NCBI GenBank assembly: GCA_036873755.1
Contig: JAVTVY010020446.1
Location: 1-64,000 of the forward strand
DNA: 64,000 nt
Source of the DNA: Hanleya hanleyi
Lineage: Eukaryota > Mollusca > Polyplacophora > Lepidopleurida > Hanleyidae
Direction: 5' to 3'
In this document: in pieces, positions 43,501 through 54,580 of the stretch
Position numbering within the stretch: position 1 is the stretch's first letter
How the letters are laid out: every line of letters starts with the position of its first letter
Notes under the pieces: model-generated
What the model was told of the DNA's origin: nothing
The model's input: only the letters and a program-made list of their open reading frames with translations
Databases searched by the model: none
Translations under genes and position numbers: made by a program

Positions 43501-44955
43501 TGGACTGGTGCTGTTGAATAAACCAATGGGGTCAGCATCGACGGGAACTGGCGTGGGAACAGCTTCGGTCTTTTGGTCTTCTCTCCCATATTTGATCCAA
43601 GTATTAGACACATTTGGCCATCTCTGTGGAGAAACAAAGCCCAAGTCTTCCAAAGATGATTCCATATCTGCCATAATACAATGTGGTAGATCTACATGCA
43701 GCTGCTTGAATAAATCTGGTTTTCTGTTATATTGACAATCCATTGGCTGTGGCATTATGGTTGCATTGAGTCCCCCATCAAAACTTTGCAAATGGCGCGA
43801 AAGTGCTTCCTGAAACTGGGCAAACTTGATTTTCTTTTTGTCTAAGAAATCGAGATGGGATAAGCCATGCTCATGTAGGTGCAAAACCACGTCCCTCAAA
43901 ATCCCCATCAAAGTCGCTGATGTACACGATGTGCCATCAGAATTCTTGGCTTCCGCAATAAATTCTGTCAAATATGTGTTGAGCTCTTGAGATTTGATAT
44001 CATCCAAGTGACGAACGAGATCTGGCATATGGCGGACAGCTCGCCACTGGTCGAATATTTCTACTCCCATACCACGGCGACAGACAGACCCATCGTCGAG
44101 CATTTTTCCATCCACAGAAGTCATGTGGTCGACATCTATCTGAATGCCGAGGGTTTCCGAGGGGTTTTGTGAATACTTCATTTTAGGAGCCAGGTTAATA
44201 CTCTCGTCAACAACTGGAGCTTGATCACATTGAGGTAGTTGAAATCCAAACGCTTGGTCAGCAGTTACTAGAAGTTTGTTCTTTGAGTCGCCATCTGCAC
44301 CACAACATGGTTTTGTTCGGTCTGTTTGGGGCACAAGGGGGAGCAACCCTCTCAAAATATTACCTTCAGTTGCAATATGTTTACAACTGTTGTCGATGAA
44401 GAGGATGTCATCACTGGTACCATGATGGACATCTCCGTCGCCACTGCCACCGTAATGTTCCGATATCTCATCACTTACATGCAGTTGTTTATGCGTTTCG
44501 CCACTGTTATCCACTGATCCGTTTTCTTGCCACTGGTTGCTGTCGATAGTAACAAGAGGTGGACGACTCTGACCAGTGGAAAATATATCCATGTATTCGC
44601 CATCATAAGCCTGTATGGTATGGAGTTCCTTCGGGGCATCACCATTGGTCGAAAGGGGTTCACACTGATCCCCTCTGGTAGATGTATGTTCCCAGAGCTT
44701 GTCATTTGTAGCGATGTTTTCACAGTTGTCGCTACTCAAGCCAAGGTGCTCACAGTTCTCAATCCAAGAAATGTGTTCGCTGGTGGTGCAATATTCTGAA
44801 GGGTCACGAAAGGTTCCATGCTCTTCCCAAGCATCCTCAATGATCGCAGTGGGTGATTGAAAGAAATCTAGCCTTGAAAGCAGACTATTGTTGTCCGTAT
44901 CAGATGACCGGTTCTCTGGGTCGCCATTTGGAGAAGGCATGGATGCATCAGCCAT
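40543..44955 (-). CDS. Crypton-derived protein: five core-binding modules plus DUF3504-like domain
   Basis: Single intact frame, ATG at 44955 (the frame opens one codon earlier at a GTG), 1470 residues. Residues 1-290 are acidic and low complexity. Five modules follow at about 295-390, 688-797, 858-960, 990-1085 and 1206-1305. Each starts with a pattern like TKWAVNIFREWR, then a 'P.L..M' block, 'EI.K.DG..Y...SL' and 'G..RH.R'. This is the SAM-like core-binding domain of Crypton tyrosine recombinases and derived ZMYM/QRICH1 proteins. Residues 1330-1471 (ERHLWHARIFG, LFYYNFKLFGVKGY) resemble DUF3504, the recombinase catalytic domain; the catalytic Arg position in 'FALR' reads FGVK. Two PLDLS motifs (about 499 and 518) are CtBP-binding type. 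'tgtaatctgttccag' just before the ATG looks like a splice acceptor, so a 5' exon is likely. Probably a nuclear regulator. Confidence 0.85.
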   Translation of the reverse strand: MADASMPSPNGDPENRSSDTDNNSLLSRLDFFQSPTAIIEDAWEEHGTFRDPSEYCTTSEHISWIENCEHLGLSSDNCENIATNDKLWEHTSTRGDQCEPLSTNGDAPKELHTIQAYDGEYMDIFSTGQSRPPLVTIDSNQWQENGSVDNSGETHKQLHVSDEISEHYGGSGDGDVHHGTSDDILFIDNSCKHIATEGNILRGLLPLVPQTDRTKPCCGADGDSKNKLLVTADQAFGFQLPQCDQAPVVDESINLAPKMKYSQNPSETLGIQIDVDHMTSVDGKMLDDGSVCRRGMGVEIFDQWRAVRHMPDLVRHLDDIKSQELNTYLTEFIAEAKNSDGTSCTSATLMGILRDVVLHLHEHGLSHLDFLDKKKIKFAQFQEALSRHLQSFDGGLNATIMPQPMDCQYNRKPDLFKQLHVDLPHCIMADMESSLEDLGFVSPQRWPNVSNTWIKYGREDQKTEAVPTPVPVDADPIGLFNSTSPRTTAAGSFTQTEPLDLSLKRITGPETLVDKLEMQPLDLSTKQVYDHSFCETSGVTSAQISKQSAYSFLPARMTHALGVKETSDFLDTAMDLTAVKPNLVDFSSTCHSKINLSDELSDKAPDADDVQEWWSDSPQKSYTSRHSGMSSNECSPSSTYTHYSGGDTTRTKKLHKHRPRDVKLSPWIKNHRIYEKKVAVIRRETNSTKRVTDWAVNIFREWRRGKSPFENIPSLLNMSVHEINTQLCRFLVEIRKVDGTPYPPKSLQALGQGLLRYVRNNIEYIKLEEVEIGSPDNMFKPINQVLAIEMKRFEAMGSREVKRRHRIRSGVRHQVKLKVVGSSPPSTAGSCTTNCKKAATDHPLKSESTTRRETCSKKGTKWAADLFHQWSESFHRYTIPPLENLDADQMDSYLSVFFREITDKNVSPATVPAIGYALVRHLRNHHRFDMDIMDLQDARFSQLHQTFRDLGVKMKQRRIDHKAMLEEEASQIEQRSNQSMPTETRSTMKATMWAVRVFDKWRLSHPREKIPPLLTMDMEQIKTNVTRFILEAKRSDGSYFPTNSLPFLTQGLIRHARKNPCVGNDVKPIQVAVRNQMKKLRQRENGSKSSSTLSQSHHGDFRPILPKPSMKASLSADEEKIFDSDSDVAARASGAANRQRPEAPFDDPPAVPLRAAASLQPVERQGSAETNEQQSSSIISGVALSDSPFATTSGKDGTKESTDKNTKWAIHMFEKWRLAQRIENHSIVPELEAMSVDDVNKHLAKMVTDVVKSDGSNYTSACVYSLACGMLRHLRGTGRPDLDFMNTKDERFEAFQTALFCRMKSLEPVELKERSKPTKLQVITLLSETEERHLWHARIFGNKSAKNLQYTLFYYNFKLFGVKGYVTHKNLQCKQFKVGEDEHGKFIDYWKQTPDSAKPTDPCRRYREMEDSPQIVDLYKAYLSSLGEVGSFYRRLVGLNGPVVKFSDQTIGIRALQYIWLDICEAVPQQ

Positions 44956-44972
44956 CACTGGAACAGATTACA
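44956..44972 (-). promoter_or_regulatory. Probable 3' splice acceptor before the start codon
   Basis: On the minus strand the bases before the ATG read tgtaatctgttccag followed by TG then ATG. A pyrimidine-rich run ending in CAG suggests the coding exon is preceded by an intron and a non-coding first exon at higher coordinates. Confidence 0.4.
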
Positions 44973-46818
44973 TGGATCCATGCCAAGTTACTCGTTGCAA
45001 GTTTCTGGCCTATTTGTTCCAGTCTGGCATGCTGCAATATGAAACAAAAGGGATAAGGATACGGTCTCTCAATATAAAACAAACTATCATCCCATGGCAA
45101 CTAATATAAATGTACACTCGCCAGTAGTTTAACCAAAGAGGCTCATATGTTCCACAGGCCTCCAGCTTAAACTGCGAGAGATCTTTATTATTATATAGGA
45201 TCTTGGCAATTTAAAAGTCAGTGACGAGGGGATCTAATTCCTGAAAAATTTGACAAACGGTATTTCATTCATCACATAAAAAAGAGAGGCGGGTCTCCAA
45301 TTCAATCTGGGATTAGTTGAATATGATGCAACTTTGAAGAGGAAATTGGGAAGTCAATCAGATGGTAAATTAGACAAATATTTATATATTACATCCAGTA
45401 AACAGGAGGTGCACATCTACATTCGCATCTTTATAAGTCCAGGTAATCCCTAAATCCTCGCAGAGGGTTTACCTGGACGTTTTTCGTGATTCGGATGAGT
45501 TCTCGAGTCGTTGCATCTATTACACAATCTCGTACATTTCATCTCCAGCGGTTGTTTTGAATTAGCCCGTCGGTATCTGAAGCCTGCGGTTTTCGCTCTG
45601 ACACCCAATGTCGATTCCAGCCTAACTTCAAAGGTAGTCTGGCCGGCGATGAAATTCAAACCAGTCAAAACTCCAACCTCGCTGCAGATTGGCCTGATGA
45701 GCTGCTTCAGCACGCTAACTGATTGGTTCGGTTTAGTGGAAACCCCGAGCTATTTATATTCAGAACTACTATGGCTAACTAACCAGGCCAGTGTATCGAT
45801 CATAACTTATCGATTGATAAACTGGCTCGCGAGGATGCTACATTCACGGCCCTCCATTTCAAATTGTTGGACTAGTTGATTATCATACACAATCTTGTTA
45901 ATTTGGGGTATTGGTAAATTGCAAAGTTCAATTCCTGGTAAATTTGTCAAAAAATAATATTTCATCGGACATGTATATATGAGGTGCACGTCTACAGAAT
46001 GTGCTTTCAAACCCTAGAAAGTTTGAAGGCCTTCCAGTTAAAACTCAAGCAGTCTTATTAAGTTTTATGAGAAGAATATAACGGTTCGACTCCTGGTACG
46101 TTTGGTAAAATCTTCTCTTTATCAACTGAATAAAAGATGCACATCTACGAAGTACAAAATCTCAATGATCTAGGTCTGCATATGAAGGCTTTCACAAATC
46201 AGTACTGTGCAGTTCAGAAAGGTCTTGCATATCGCTCCAATGTGACACTGATTGCTTCTGAAAAGTGACACTGAGAGGAAATCTTCTGCCAATACTGAAA
46301 ATTCAGCCAATCAAGCAGTTCAACACAATCAAGAACTGACCATTTCTATCAGAAAATTCAGCACACAGTACAGGTTCCGAGCAGCACTGCTCATTTGCTA
46401 CGATGAACCATTCATATTTATTTTCTGAGGGTTACAAAAATACTCAGTTTGAAAAACTGTTCTTCCCTGAGGCCCTCCAACAACAAGACAATTGGAAAGA
46501 AATAAACTATCATAACTAGAACTGTGAGCAATTGTCAGGGCTTCCTCCTGAGCAGCTGCACCATGTAGACAATTACTCATCAATGCTCCTGGCTTTGAGT
46601 GCAACAGATCGTGGCCTTCCTGACAAAATGCAGAAGACATTCAGCCTATCAGGATGGGAAAATAGGCCCTCTCAAAAATTGAAGATGACGGCAAATCCAC
46701 GTGAAATACACACAGATTGTTTGCATATTGTTCATCGTCATATCGTAATGCATAGAACTGACCACATTCCTGTCGAAATTCTTTACCTTAAACATTCACA
46801 ACAACAACGAAACATACT
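44973..46818. other. Non-coding stretch with a dispersed repeat
   Basis: A family with blocks 'ccagcttaaactgcgaga', 'ttcctg', 'aatttgac' and 'gaggtgcac-tctac' occurs at 45160-45440, 45890-46020 and 46025-46160. Part of it occurs again near 55300 and 55885. No gene was found; the 5' exon and promoter of the neighbouring minus-strand gene should lie here. Confidence 0.4.
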
Positions 46819-47415
46819 ATGTTGATCGGTCTGGGGCGGCCATTTTTATTTCACAGGTCATCTTGTCTTTTTGCAAATGTATCATGGCTTGGACCAAGGA
46901 TCACGTATGCCAAGTTTCAGCTCATTCGGTCTAACCGTTTTGGAGAAGAAAATTTCTCACTAAACCAGCTCAATCCAACATGGCCACCAAACTGTTCATC
47001 CAATCAACGGTATAGTCTTTCAGTGCAATCGATCACGAACTTCGTGATATCATGCAGCAAGAAACAACTCTGTGACTGTCAACCTTCAAAAGATTAAGCC
47101 CTTGCAAAATTTGTGATTTTTTTTCCCACAAAATTCAAGATGGGGGCAAAACCACTTGACCTAGAAACTTATGGTTTACATATTCGTCATCGTCATGCCT
47201 AAATGCATATAGTCGATTGCTTTCCCCGTCCAAATTCAGTATATTAAACAATCACAACAACAACAATGAAACAGTCAATATTGTTTGGTCTGTGGCGGCC
47301 ATTTTGAATTGACAGGTCAGCTTGCCTTATAACACCATCAGCATAGCTTAAATGGACCAAGGATCATGTATGCCAAGTTCCAGATCATTCGGTTCAACCG
47401 TTCTGGAGAAGATTT
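46819..47415. repeat. Direct repeat of about 135 bp, 460 bp apart
   Basis: 46819-46950 and 47278-47410 share 'tggggcggccatttt', 'tggaccaaggatca', 'tatgccaagtt', 'ctcattcggt' and 'accgtt-tggagaaga'. They are two units of a larger degenerate tandem repeat leading into the 157-bp array. Confidence 0.65.
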
Positions 47416-47417
47416 TT

Positions 47418-49540
47418 AGCCCACCCCACCATCACCAGATGGTGGGCTGTTCAAATTTTTCGTCCGTGGTCCGTCGTCCGTCCGTCAGTCCGTAAACAAT
47501 TCTTGTTATCGTGATTTCTCAGAAACTACTTTATGGATCTTTCTCAAATTTGGTACACAGGTTCCCCTTGGGGTCTAGTTGTGCAAGATACCTTTTTTGG
47601 TCCGATTCGAAAATCCAATATGGCCACCAGGCAGCCATCTTGGATTTCCCCATGAAACCTTGTTATCGCGATTTCTCAGGAACTACTGCATGGATCTTTC
47701 TCAAATTTGGTACACAGGTTCCCCTTGGGGTCCAGTTGTGCAAGATACCTTTTCTGGTCCGATTCGAAAATCCAATATGGCCACCAGGCAGCCATCTTGG
47801 ATTTCCCCATGAAACCTTGTTATCGCGATTTCTCAGGAACTACTGCATGGATCTTTCTCAAATTTGGTACACAGGTTCCCCTTGGGGTCTAGTTGTGCAA
47901 GATACCTTTTCTGGTCCGATTCGGAAATCCAATATGGCCACCAGACAGCCATCTTGGATTTCCCCATGAAACCTTGTTATCGCGATTTCTCAGGAACTAC
48001 TGCATGGATCTTTCTCAAATTTGGTACACAGGTTCCCCCTTGGGGTCTAGTTGTGCAAGATACCTTTTCTGGTCCGATTCGAAAATCCAATATGGCCACC
48101 AGGCAGCCATCTTGGATTTCCCCATGAAAGCTTATCGCGATTTCTCAGGAACTACTGCATGTATCTTTCTCAAATTTGGTAGACAGGTTCACCTTGGGGT
48201 CTAGTTGTGCAAGATACCTTTTCTGGTCCGATTCGAAAATCCAATATGGCCACCAGGCAGCCATCTTGGATTTCCCCATGAAACTTTGTTATCGTCATTT
48301 CTCAGATAGTACTGCATGGATCTTTCTCAAATTTGTACACAGGTTTCCCTTAGGGTCTAGTTGTGCAAGATACCTTTTTCGGTCCGAATCGAAAATCCAA
48401 TATGGCCACAAGGCAGCCATCTTGGATGTCCCCATGAAACCTTGTTATCGCGATTTCTCAGGAACTACTGCATGGATCTTTCTCAAATTTGGTACACAGT
48501 TTCCCCTTGGGGTCTAGTTGTGCAAGATACCTTTTCTGGTCTGATTCGTAAATCCAATATGGCCACAAGGCAGCCATCTTGGATTTCCCCATGAAACCGT
48601 ATCGCGATTTCTCAGGAAGTACTGTGTGGATCTTTCTCAGATTTGGTACACAGGTTCCCCTTTGGGTCTAGTTGTGCAAGAAACCTTTCCTGGTCCGATT
48701 TGAAAATCCAGTATGGCCACCAGGCAGCCATCTTGGATTTTCCCATGAAACTTTATCGTCATTTCTCAGGAACTATTGCATGGATTTTACTCAAATTTGG
48801 TACACAGGTTACCTTTAGGGTCTCGATATGCAAGATGCTTTTTTCGGTCCGAATCGTAAATGCAATATGGTCAATAGGCGGCCATCTTAGACTTCCCCAT
48901 GAAATTTTGTTATCGTGATTTCTCAGGAAGTACTCCCTGGATCTTTCTCAAATTTGATACACAGGTTCCCCTTGTGGTCCAGTTGTGCAAGAAACCTTTC
49001 CTGGTCCGATTTGAAAATCCAGTATGGCCACCAGGCAGCCATCTTGGATTTTCCCATGAAACTTTATCGTCATTTCTCAGGAACTATTGCATGGATTTTA
49101 CTCAAATTTGGTACACAGGTTACCCTTAGGGTCTCGATATGCAAGATGCTTTTTTCGGTCCGAATCATAAATGCAATATGGTCAATAGGCGGCCATCTTA
49201 GACTTCCCCATGAAATTTTGTTATCGTGATTTCTCAGGAAGTACTCCCTGGATCTTTCTCAAATTTGATACACAGGTTCTCCTTGTCGTCTAGTTGTGCA
49301 AGATACCTTTTCTGGTCCGATTCGAAAATCCAATATGGCCAACAGGCGGCCATCTTGGATTTTCCCATGCAACTTTGTTATCGTGATTTCTCGGTCCGAA
49401 TCGAAAATCCAATATGGCCACAAGGCGGCCATCTTGAATTTCCCCTTGAAACATTGGTATCGTGAATTCTCAGGAAATATTTCATGGGTCCTAGTAGTGC
49501 AACATAACTTTTTTTGGTCCGATTCGAAAATCCAATTAAT
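47418..49540. repeat. About 157-bp tandem repeat array, about 13 units
   Basis: It starts with a hairpin (agcccacc ... ggtgggct, 47418-47448) and a GTCCGTCGTCCGTCC run. Units of 'gatttctcaggaactactg', 'tttctcaaatttggtac', 'ggttccccttggggtctagt' and 'aatatggccaccaggcagcc' follow. The first units are nearly identical; the later ones (48760-49500) diverge. Long open frames across it are a by-product of a stop-poor repeat whose length is not a multiple of three. Confidence 0.9.
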
Positions 49541-50735
49541 ATGGTATTCTCAAGTTGTGACTTCCCTTATATGTGGTGTAATTGTATCACAAGAGTCGGC
49601 GGATCAAACGGTGGGGCATATTCTATATATTGACTATATAGAGAATATCCGTACCTTCACCTTCCATATCAAGGAGTCCAAATAATTCGGAATTGAAATG
49701 TATTTCTTCAAATTTTAAATCAGTTTTCTTCAGTCCATGCAGTAGCAAGTGAACTGCCCCACCCTTTCGTCTGCCGGCGGGTCGGCTACATGAAGGGACG
49801 TCACTCTTGTGACTCAACGTCACAACTCGACAACTGTAGACTATTGCATGTTTCGATCCAAGGGAGATAATCTGGATTCAGACACTTTCCAAGTTTCAAC
49901 ATTACTGCACGGACCGGATCCCTTGAGTACTAAGTATTGTACCATCTTACTATTTTCAAGCATGGTATCTTAAAAGAGATATCTCAAACTAGCCCAGTAA
50001 ACAGAACAGAATTAGCATTCGTTCCTAATTATAAAATCTTAAGTATGTTTCATAGCTCATGCCAAAGTGTCAAAGAGATTGGTCTTCGCTTCCAGTACCC
50101 AATGATGACACGTGCAAAAGTCGAAGGATCCTCCGCACATGTACATTCACTTTCAGACTAAATTTGATCATTTCTCTTGTATTATAACAACCGACATAAG
50201 TACAGTTTCTAGAAATCTTGAAACTCCTGAAACTTAGATTATATCTTGGTGTTTTTCAGTGTCCCTTTTTCGATATTTTTCGCTCAGATTCGAAATTCTG
50301 TAAACAAAATTACAAATCAATCGTTCGTTCTTAGTAACAATGAACAAAAAGATCCTCTAGTCATTAGCTTACAATTATCGGACAATGGTGGGCGCCAAGA
50401 TCCTTCAGGATCTCTCGTTTAAAAATGATGTCAATTCAATATGGCCGCCGAACCATTCGACTAATCAAACCCTATTTTTAATATGCACTGGATCTCAACC
50501 TCTGTAGCATGTCTGTGAAGTTTGAGCATGATCACCTGATGATTGCCGAGATTTACCATCCAAAAGATCAGGGAGAATAATAATAAAAATAATAATAATA
50601 ATCCGAACAATAATAAGATTAGAAGTCTTCCGATAGACATCAGAAGCCTAATTACACACAAATAAGACAAATCTTAACAAGGAAAGAGGATATATATATA
50701 TATAAATGTTACTCAATATCACTGCATGCTGATTA
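49541..50735. other. Non-coding stretch
   Basis: No gene seen. An AATAAT/TAATAA simple run is at 50578-50602 and a TA run at 50692-50703. Confidence 0.4.
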
Positions 50736-51027
50736 GGGAGCTTCTTGAAATTGGGGCATACTAGGAACTGGCATAATTAAGGCATTCCAAACAGAGTGGC
50801 ATGGTGCGCCTTGTTGGAACTCTTAGGAACTCCATGCCATACAGTTTGGAACTCGGCAGACAAAGGATGGATTATGCCATACCATGCAGCGGCATGGGGG
50901 AGATGGCCTATGCCATTCCAGTTGGAACTCTAATCCATCCAGATCAGAACACCAAACTGGGCATGGAGTATCCCATTGAATAACCAGCATATGCCACCCC
51001 TACTAGGGAACTCGGTTCCTCCCTTAC

Positions 51028-51215
51028 CAAAAAATCTTGTAAGATCTTGTAGGATTTGAAATTTTCTTACAAGATTTTTTGTCCTACACGATCTTACAAG
51101 ATCCTGAAGGACAAAGCTGGCTGTCCTACAAGATCTTGTAAGATCCTGCAGGACAGCTGTCCTACATGATCTTGTAAGAATAAGTTTGCCTGTAGGACAA
51201 AAAATCAGTTTGCTT
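51028..51215. repeat. TCTTGTAAGATC minisatellite, left block
   Basis: Degenerate units in both orientations around TCTTGTAAGATCCTG(C/A)AGGAC, subterminal in the candidate TIR element. Confidence 0.75.
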
Positions 51216-52198
51216 TTGGAAAGTATTTTTACAAGACAGTTTTACAGAATATCCACAACATTGGATCTCCAGTTGAAGATATGGTTAGCACTTTCTCTTT
51301 TAAAAATGGCAGGCGTATTATCATGATATATACCAAAATTGTACTTCTCTCTACTGAATCAATCATAGGGAGAACCTCATCTGTTTCACTCAAGTAAGAA
51401 AATTGTTCTTGAAAATTAAAAAAAATCTATCTGATAATAGTTTACCTTCAAACCTGATTGGGAAATTCTGTCAAAGTACTACATTTGTTTTCAATATGTT
51501 ATCTAAACGATGATACAAGTTATCAATATAACTATTTTGGTGTTTGGATACAGCGACAAAATGCGACGAATTCTTCAATGAATAACAACAACAACAGCTT
51601 GAATTGAAAAATACACAAACTTTACGTAAGACTTCAGAGATCATATTAGTGACATATGGGTTTTCATTCGAATAAAATAAAGATATCAATAATATCAATC
51701 TCTACATAGTGTTATCAAAATAGTATCATATTTGTGTAAGAAATCTTGTTGAATTTAGATTTGATTTTATAATAAAATTAATAAGTTTAATAAATAATTA
51801 ATTAATAATCAGTCCAATCCAAAGATTTTATAATAAAATTGGACATAATGAAGAAAATAATTTTAGAAGAATACATCAGTTCTAACATGATTTTCAAGAA
51901 AAAAATGTCCATTAATGAATACTCTACCCTCTTCATTGTCACCAATTATATACAGATAATATTCTATTTTCCTGGTAGTCTATTACATTAGCAATTTATT
52001 GGCATTGGCATTAATTCAACAATTTGAGGAGAGTTATCTCCCCTGTACCGATATATTTTAACTGGCCACTAGTGGCGCCACCATGCTGTCATATGAGAAC
52101 AACAACAGCAGAAAAACATGCAGGATAGAGTGCAAAAAGAAAGTTGATTTGTTCATGTTAAGCTGGAACTATTGAGGTTTAAAGAACTGTATTGCAGA
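51216..52198. other. AT-rich interior of the TIR element
   Basis: No clear exon. A small frame from ATG 52083 in a GCCACCATG context (MLSYENNNS...) runs 32 codons to a TGA; it could be a 5' leader exon but has no support. The last bases before 52199 (tattgcag) look like a splice acceptor. Confidence 0.35.
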
Positions 52199-52861
52199 TG
52201 GTGATGAGTGAAGCTACATGTAGTGATGGTAAGTAAGTAATAAATATAATTATAATGTTATAACTTAATTAGCAAACCATTCTAATTTCTAGTTAAACTC
52301 AGAATGTTGTAATGTGGACCCTCTATGAGCTTTAACTATCAACAAGTTTCTCTTCATGTACTTGGCATATTAAACAATTGATACTCTTCTCAGTAACTAC
52401 TGCAGCACTTCACCTTATATTTGCAGTCAAAATTAATGACTCATTTAGCCTGGAATTCACAAAGAAATATCCACAACTGGTCTCAAAATTCCTTTCAGAT
52501 CTACCCAGGTTCATCAAGGACAGTGTGAATTGCCATTGTTGCATTGTCAGCTGGAAAAGCCCAGGCTTGGGGACCTCATGTGAAGATTGGCCATGCACCC
52601 CTGGAGAAAATCCCCCGGAGGGTGAGATATATAGGTTATATCACACCACTGCTTGTGTATTTCCTGTTCATGTCAAACAGTAGGATTTAACTTGCTAGGA
52701 AGTTTGGTGGGGGGGGGGATGTTAGCTCTCAATAAATCAGTTGACATCCTCACTTGTTGTTTTGAAATGTTTATCGTTTCCTGCTTATATTTCCAGAAGA
52801 TTTGAGAATATTTCCATACCAAAGTTGTGATGAAATCGCAAAGGAATATTTATTAAAATAA
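52199..52861 (+). CDS. Predicted three-exon gene of unknown function inside the TIR element
   Basis: Three exons fit together in phase. Exon 1 is 52199-52229 (ATGGTGATGAGTG start, donor gtaagt). Exon 2 is 52427-52621 (acceptor cttatatttgcag, donor gtgaga). Exon 3 is 52797-52861 (acceptor cttatatttccag, stop TAA). Both introns interrupt after the first base of a codon and obey GT-AG. The product would be about 97 residues: SFSLEFTKKYPQLV, then a Cys-rich centre (CHCCIVSW, CEDWPCTPG) and an acidic end (EIAKEYLLK). I do not recognise it. Exon 1 is also preceded by a tattgcag acceptor-like site, so more 5' exons may exist. Possible later exons begin at 53131, 53449 and 53755, and AATAAA follows at 53909, so alternative 3' ends are possible. 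Confidence 0.45.
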
Positions 52862-54149
52862 ATTGATAACAAATACACTGTTGGCATAACCGATATTTGC
52901 TATGATAAAAATGTGACCAGGAAAAGCAGGATAAATTATGATTAGATTTCCTATCACCATAACCATGATAACAGGCTATATTTTAATTGTCTATTTATTG
53001 CACTATTTTTGACCAAGGCTAAGGATTGCTGCATAATTCAATTGTACATCTGTACCCACATCTTGAAAAATGAGAACATTTCATTCATTCATTTCATTTA
53101 AAATGTTTTAAACAATTTTTTTCTCCTCAGATGCAACCAATCGGACATGTTCGAGGCGCACATTTCATCGAATCGGAGCAGACATGTGATCATGGAAATC
53201 ATGCAGCATCTATTGTTGAATTACTTCTTCGCCAAAGAGGAAATGTGATTGCGTTTTCATTTAGTGTTGATCCATAATTCTGGATCCCACTTCAAAATAT
53301 TTTGCTTCAAATCCATGAATACTGCTTAAGTATCATAATTTATATTGCTTTATAATACTCATAACATGCATTCAATAATGTGTATTTTACATTAATAACA
53401 AATGACTTGAATGACTTTGGTGCTACTGGACCCAAATAATCTTTATTCAGTGAGCGGCACATGTTTGGTTTTTGCAGAAGGCACACCAATAACAATAACA
53501 TCACATTTCTATGATATTTCAATGCAAATCATCCTGGTTATCGTCACATTCACTAATATCAGCAATACGCCAGTTGAATGTAGTGTAATATTTTTAAGAT
53601 TTCTCTAATCATACTTTTTCGCTAATGTCACAACAATGTTATACCATTCTACCCATTTAAATTATGAGGATAACCTCTGAATAGTTTCAGGATAACTTGA
53701 TAACTTGATAACAATTTCTTTGCTAATTTGATGACTTTTCATTTTTTACCAGCAAGGTGATTTTGGACGTGATGAAATCAAAATTGAATGGGGAGCTAAA
53801 AAGTTATAAAAGACACTTGATCTGTTGAGAAAAACATGGATGCCTTGGACTTTGGATGCTACGTGCATGTGCTGGTTGCTGTTCCCTATAAATGTTTCTA
53901 TTTTATATAATAAAATGTATGACATGACAACATAATAATCCCTTGTGTGTATAGCTGTAAAAACGTTTCTGTTTTGTGTGTATAGCTGTCTATACGTTTC
54001 TGTTTTATACAATAAAATGTATGAAATGAATGCATATAATTTGTTATGTTGACTATCTCATTCGACAAGAAACGTTTCATCGTAAACCTGCAGTATATTG
54101 GACAACCCTGCACAACCATCCAGCATTATTCTATCTGTGTTAATTGACA
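52862..54149. other. Interior of the TIR element, possible further exons
   Basis: Acceptor-like sites precede open segments at 53131 (ttttctcctcag, 48 codons with GHVRGAHFIESEQT), 53449 (tttattcag, 53 codons, hydrophobic) and 53755 (ttttttaccag, QGDFGRDEIKIEWGAKKL then stop). AATAAA occurs at 53909 and 54012. The links between these segments are not resolved. Confidence 0.3.
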
Positions 54150-54580
54150 GCCCTGTAGGACAACCCTGTAGGATCCTGAAGGACGGTCTTGTAAGATCCT
54201 GTAGGGCAGTCTTGTAGGATCTTGTAAGATCCTGCAGGACAGTCTTGTAAGATCCTGTATGACAGTCTTGTAAGATCTTGTAGGATCCTGAAGGACGATC
54301 TTGTAAGATCCTGTAGGACAGTCTTGTAGGATCTTGTAAGATCCTGAAGGACGATCTTGTAAGATCCTGTAGGACAGTCTTGTAGGATCTTGTAAGATCC
54401 TGTAGGACAGTCTTGTAGATCCTGTAGGACAGTCTTGTAAGATCCTGTAGGACAGTCTTGTAAGATCCTGTAGGACAGTCTTGTAGGATCTTGTAAGATC
54501 CTGTAGGACAGTCTTACAAGAAAAGTGCCAAAATCTTACAAGACTGTCCTACAAGATCTTACAGGACACTTTCTTGTAAG
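54150..54580. repeat. TCTTGTAAGATC minisatellite, right block
   Basis: About 17 units of AGTCTTGTAAGATCCTGTAGGAC with alternating longer units (extra GATCTTGTAG). It is very regular, and larger than the left block. Confidence 0.9.

Noticed and set aside
47511..49685. Overlapping open frames of up to 152 codons with repeating protein sequence
   Set aside because: They are readings of a stop-poor 157-bp satellite in all frames; there is no single consistent start or end.
54150..54580. CRISPR-like alternation of repeat and short spacer
   Set aside because: The 'spacers' are parts of the same unit and this is animal DNA; it is a minisatellite.
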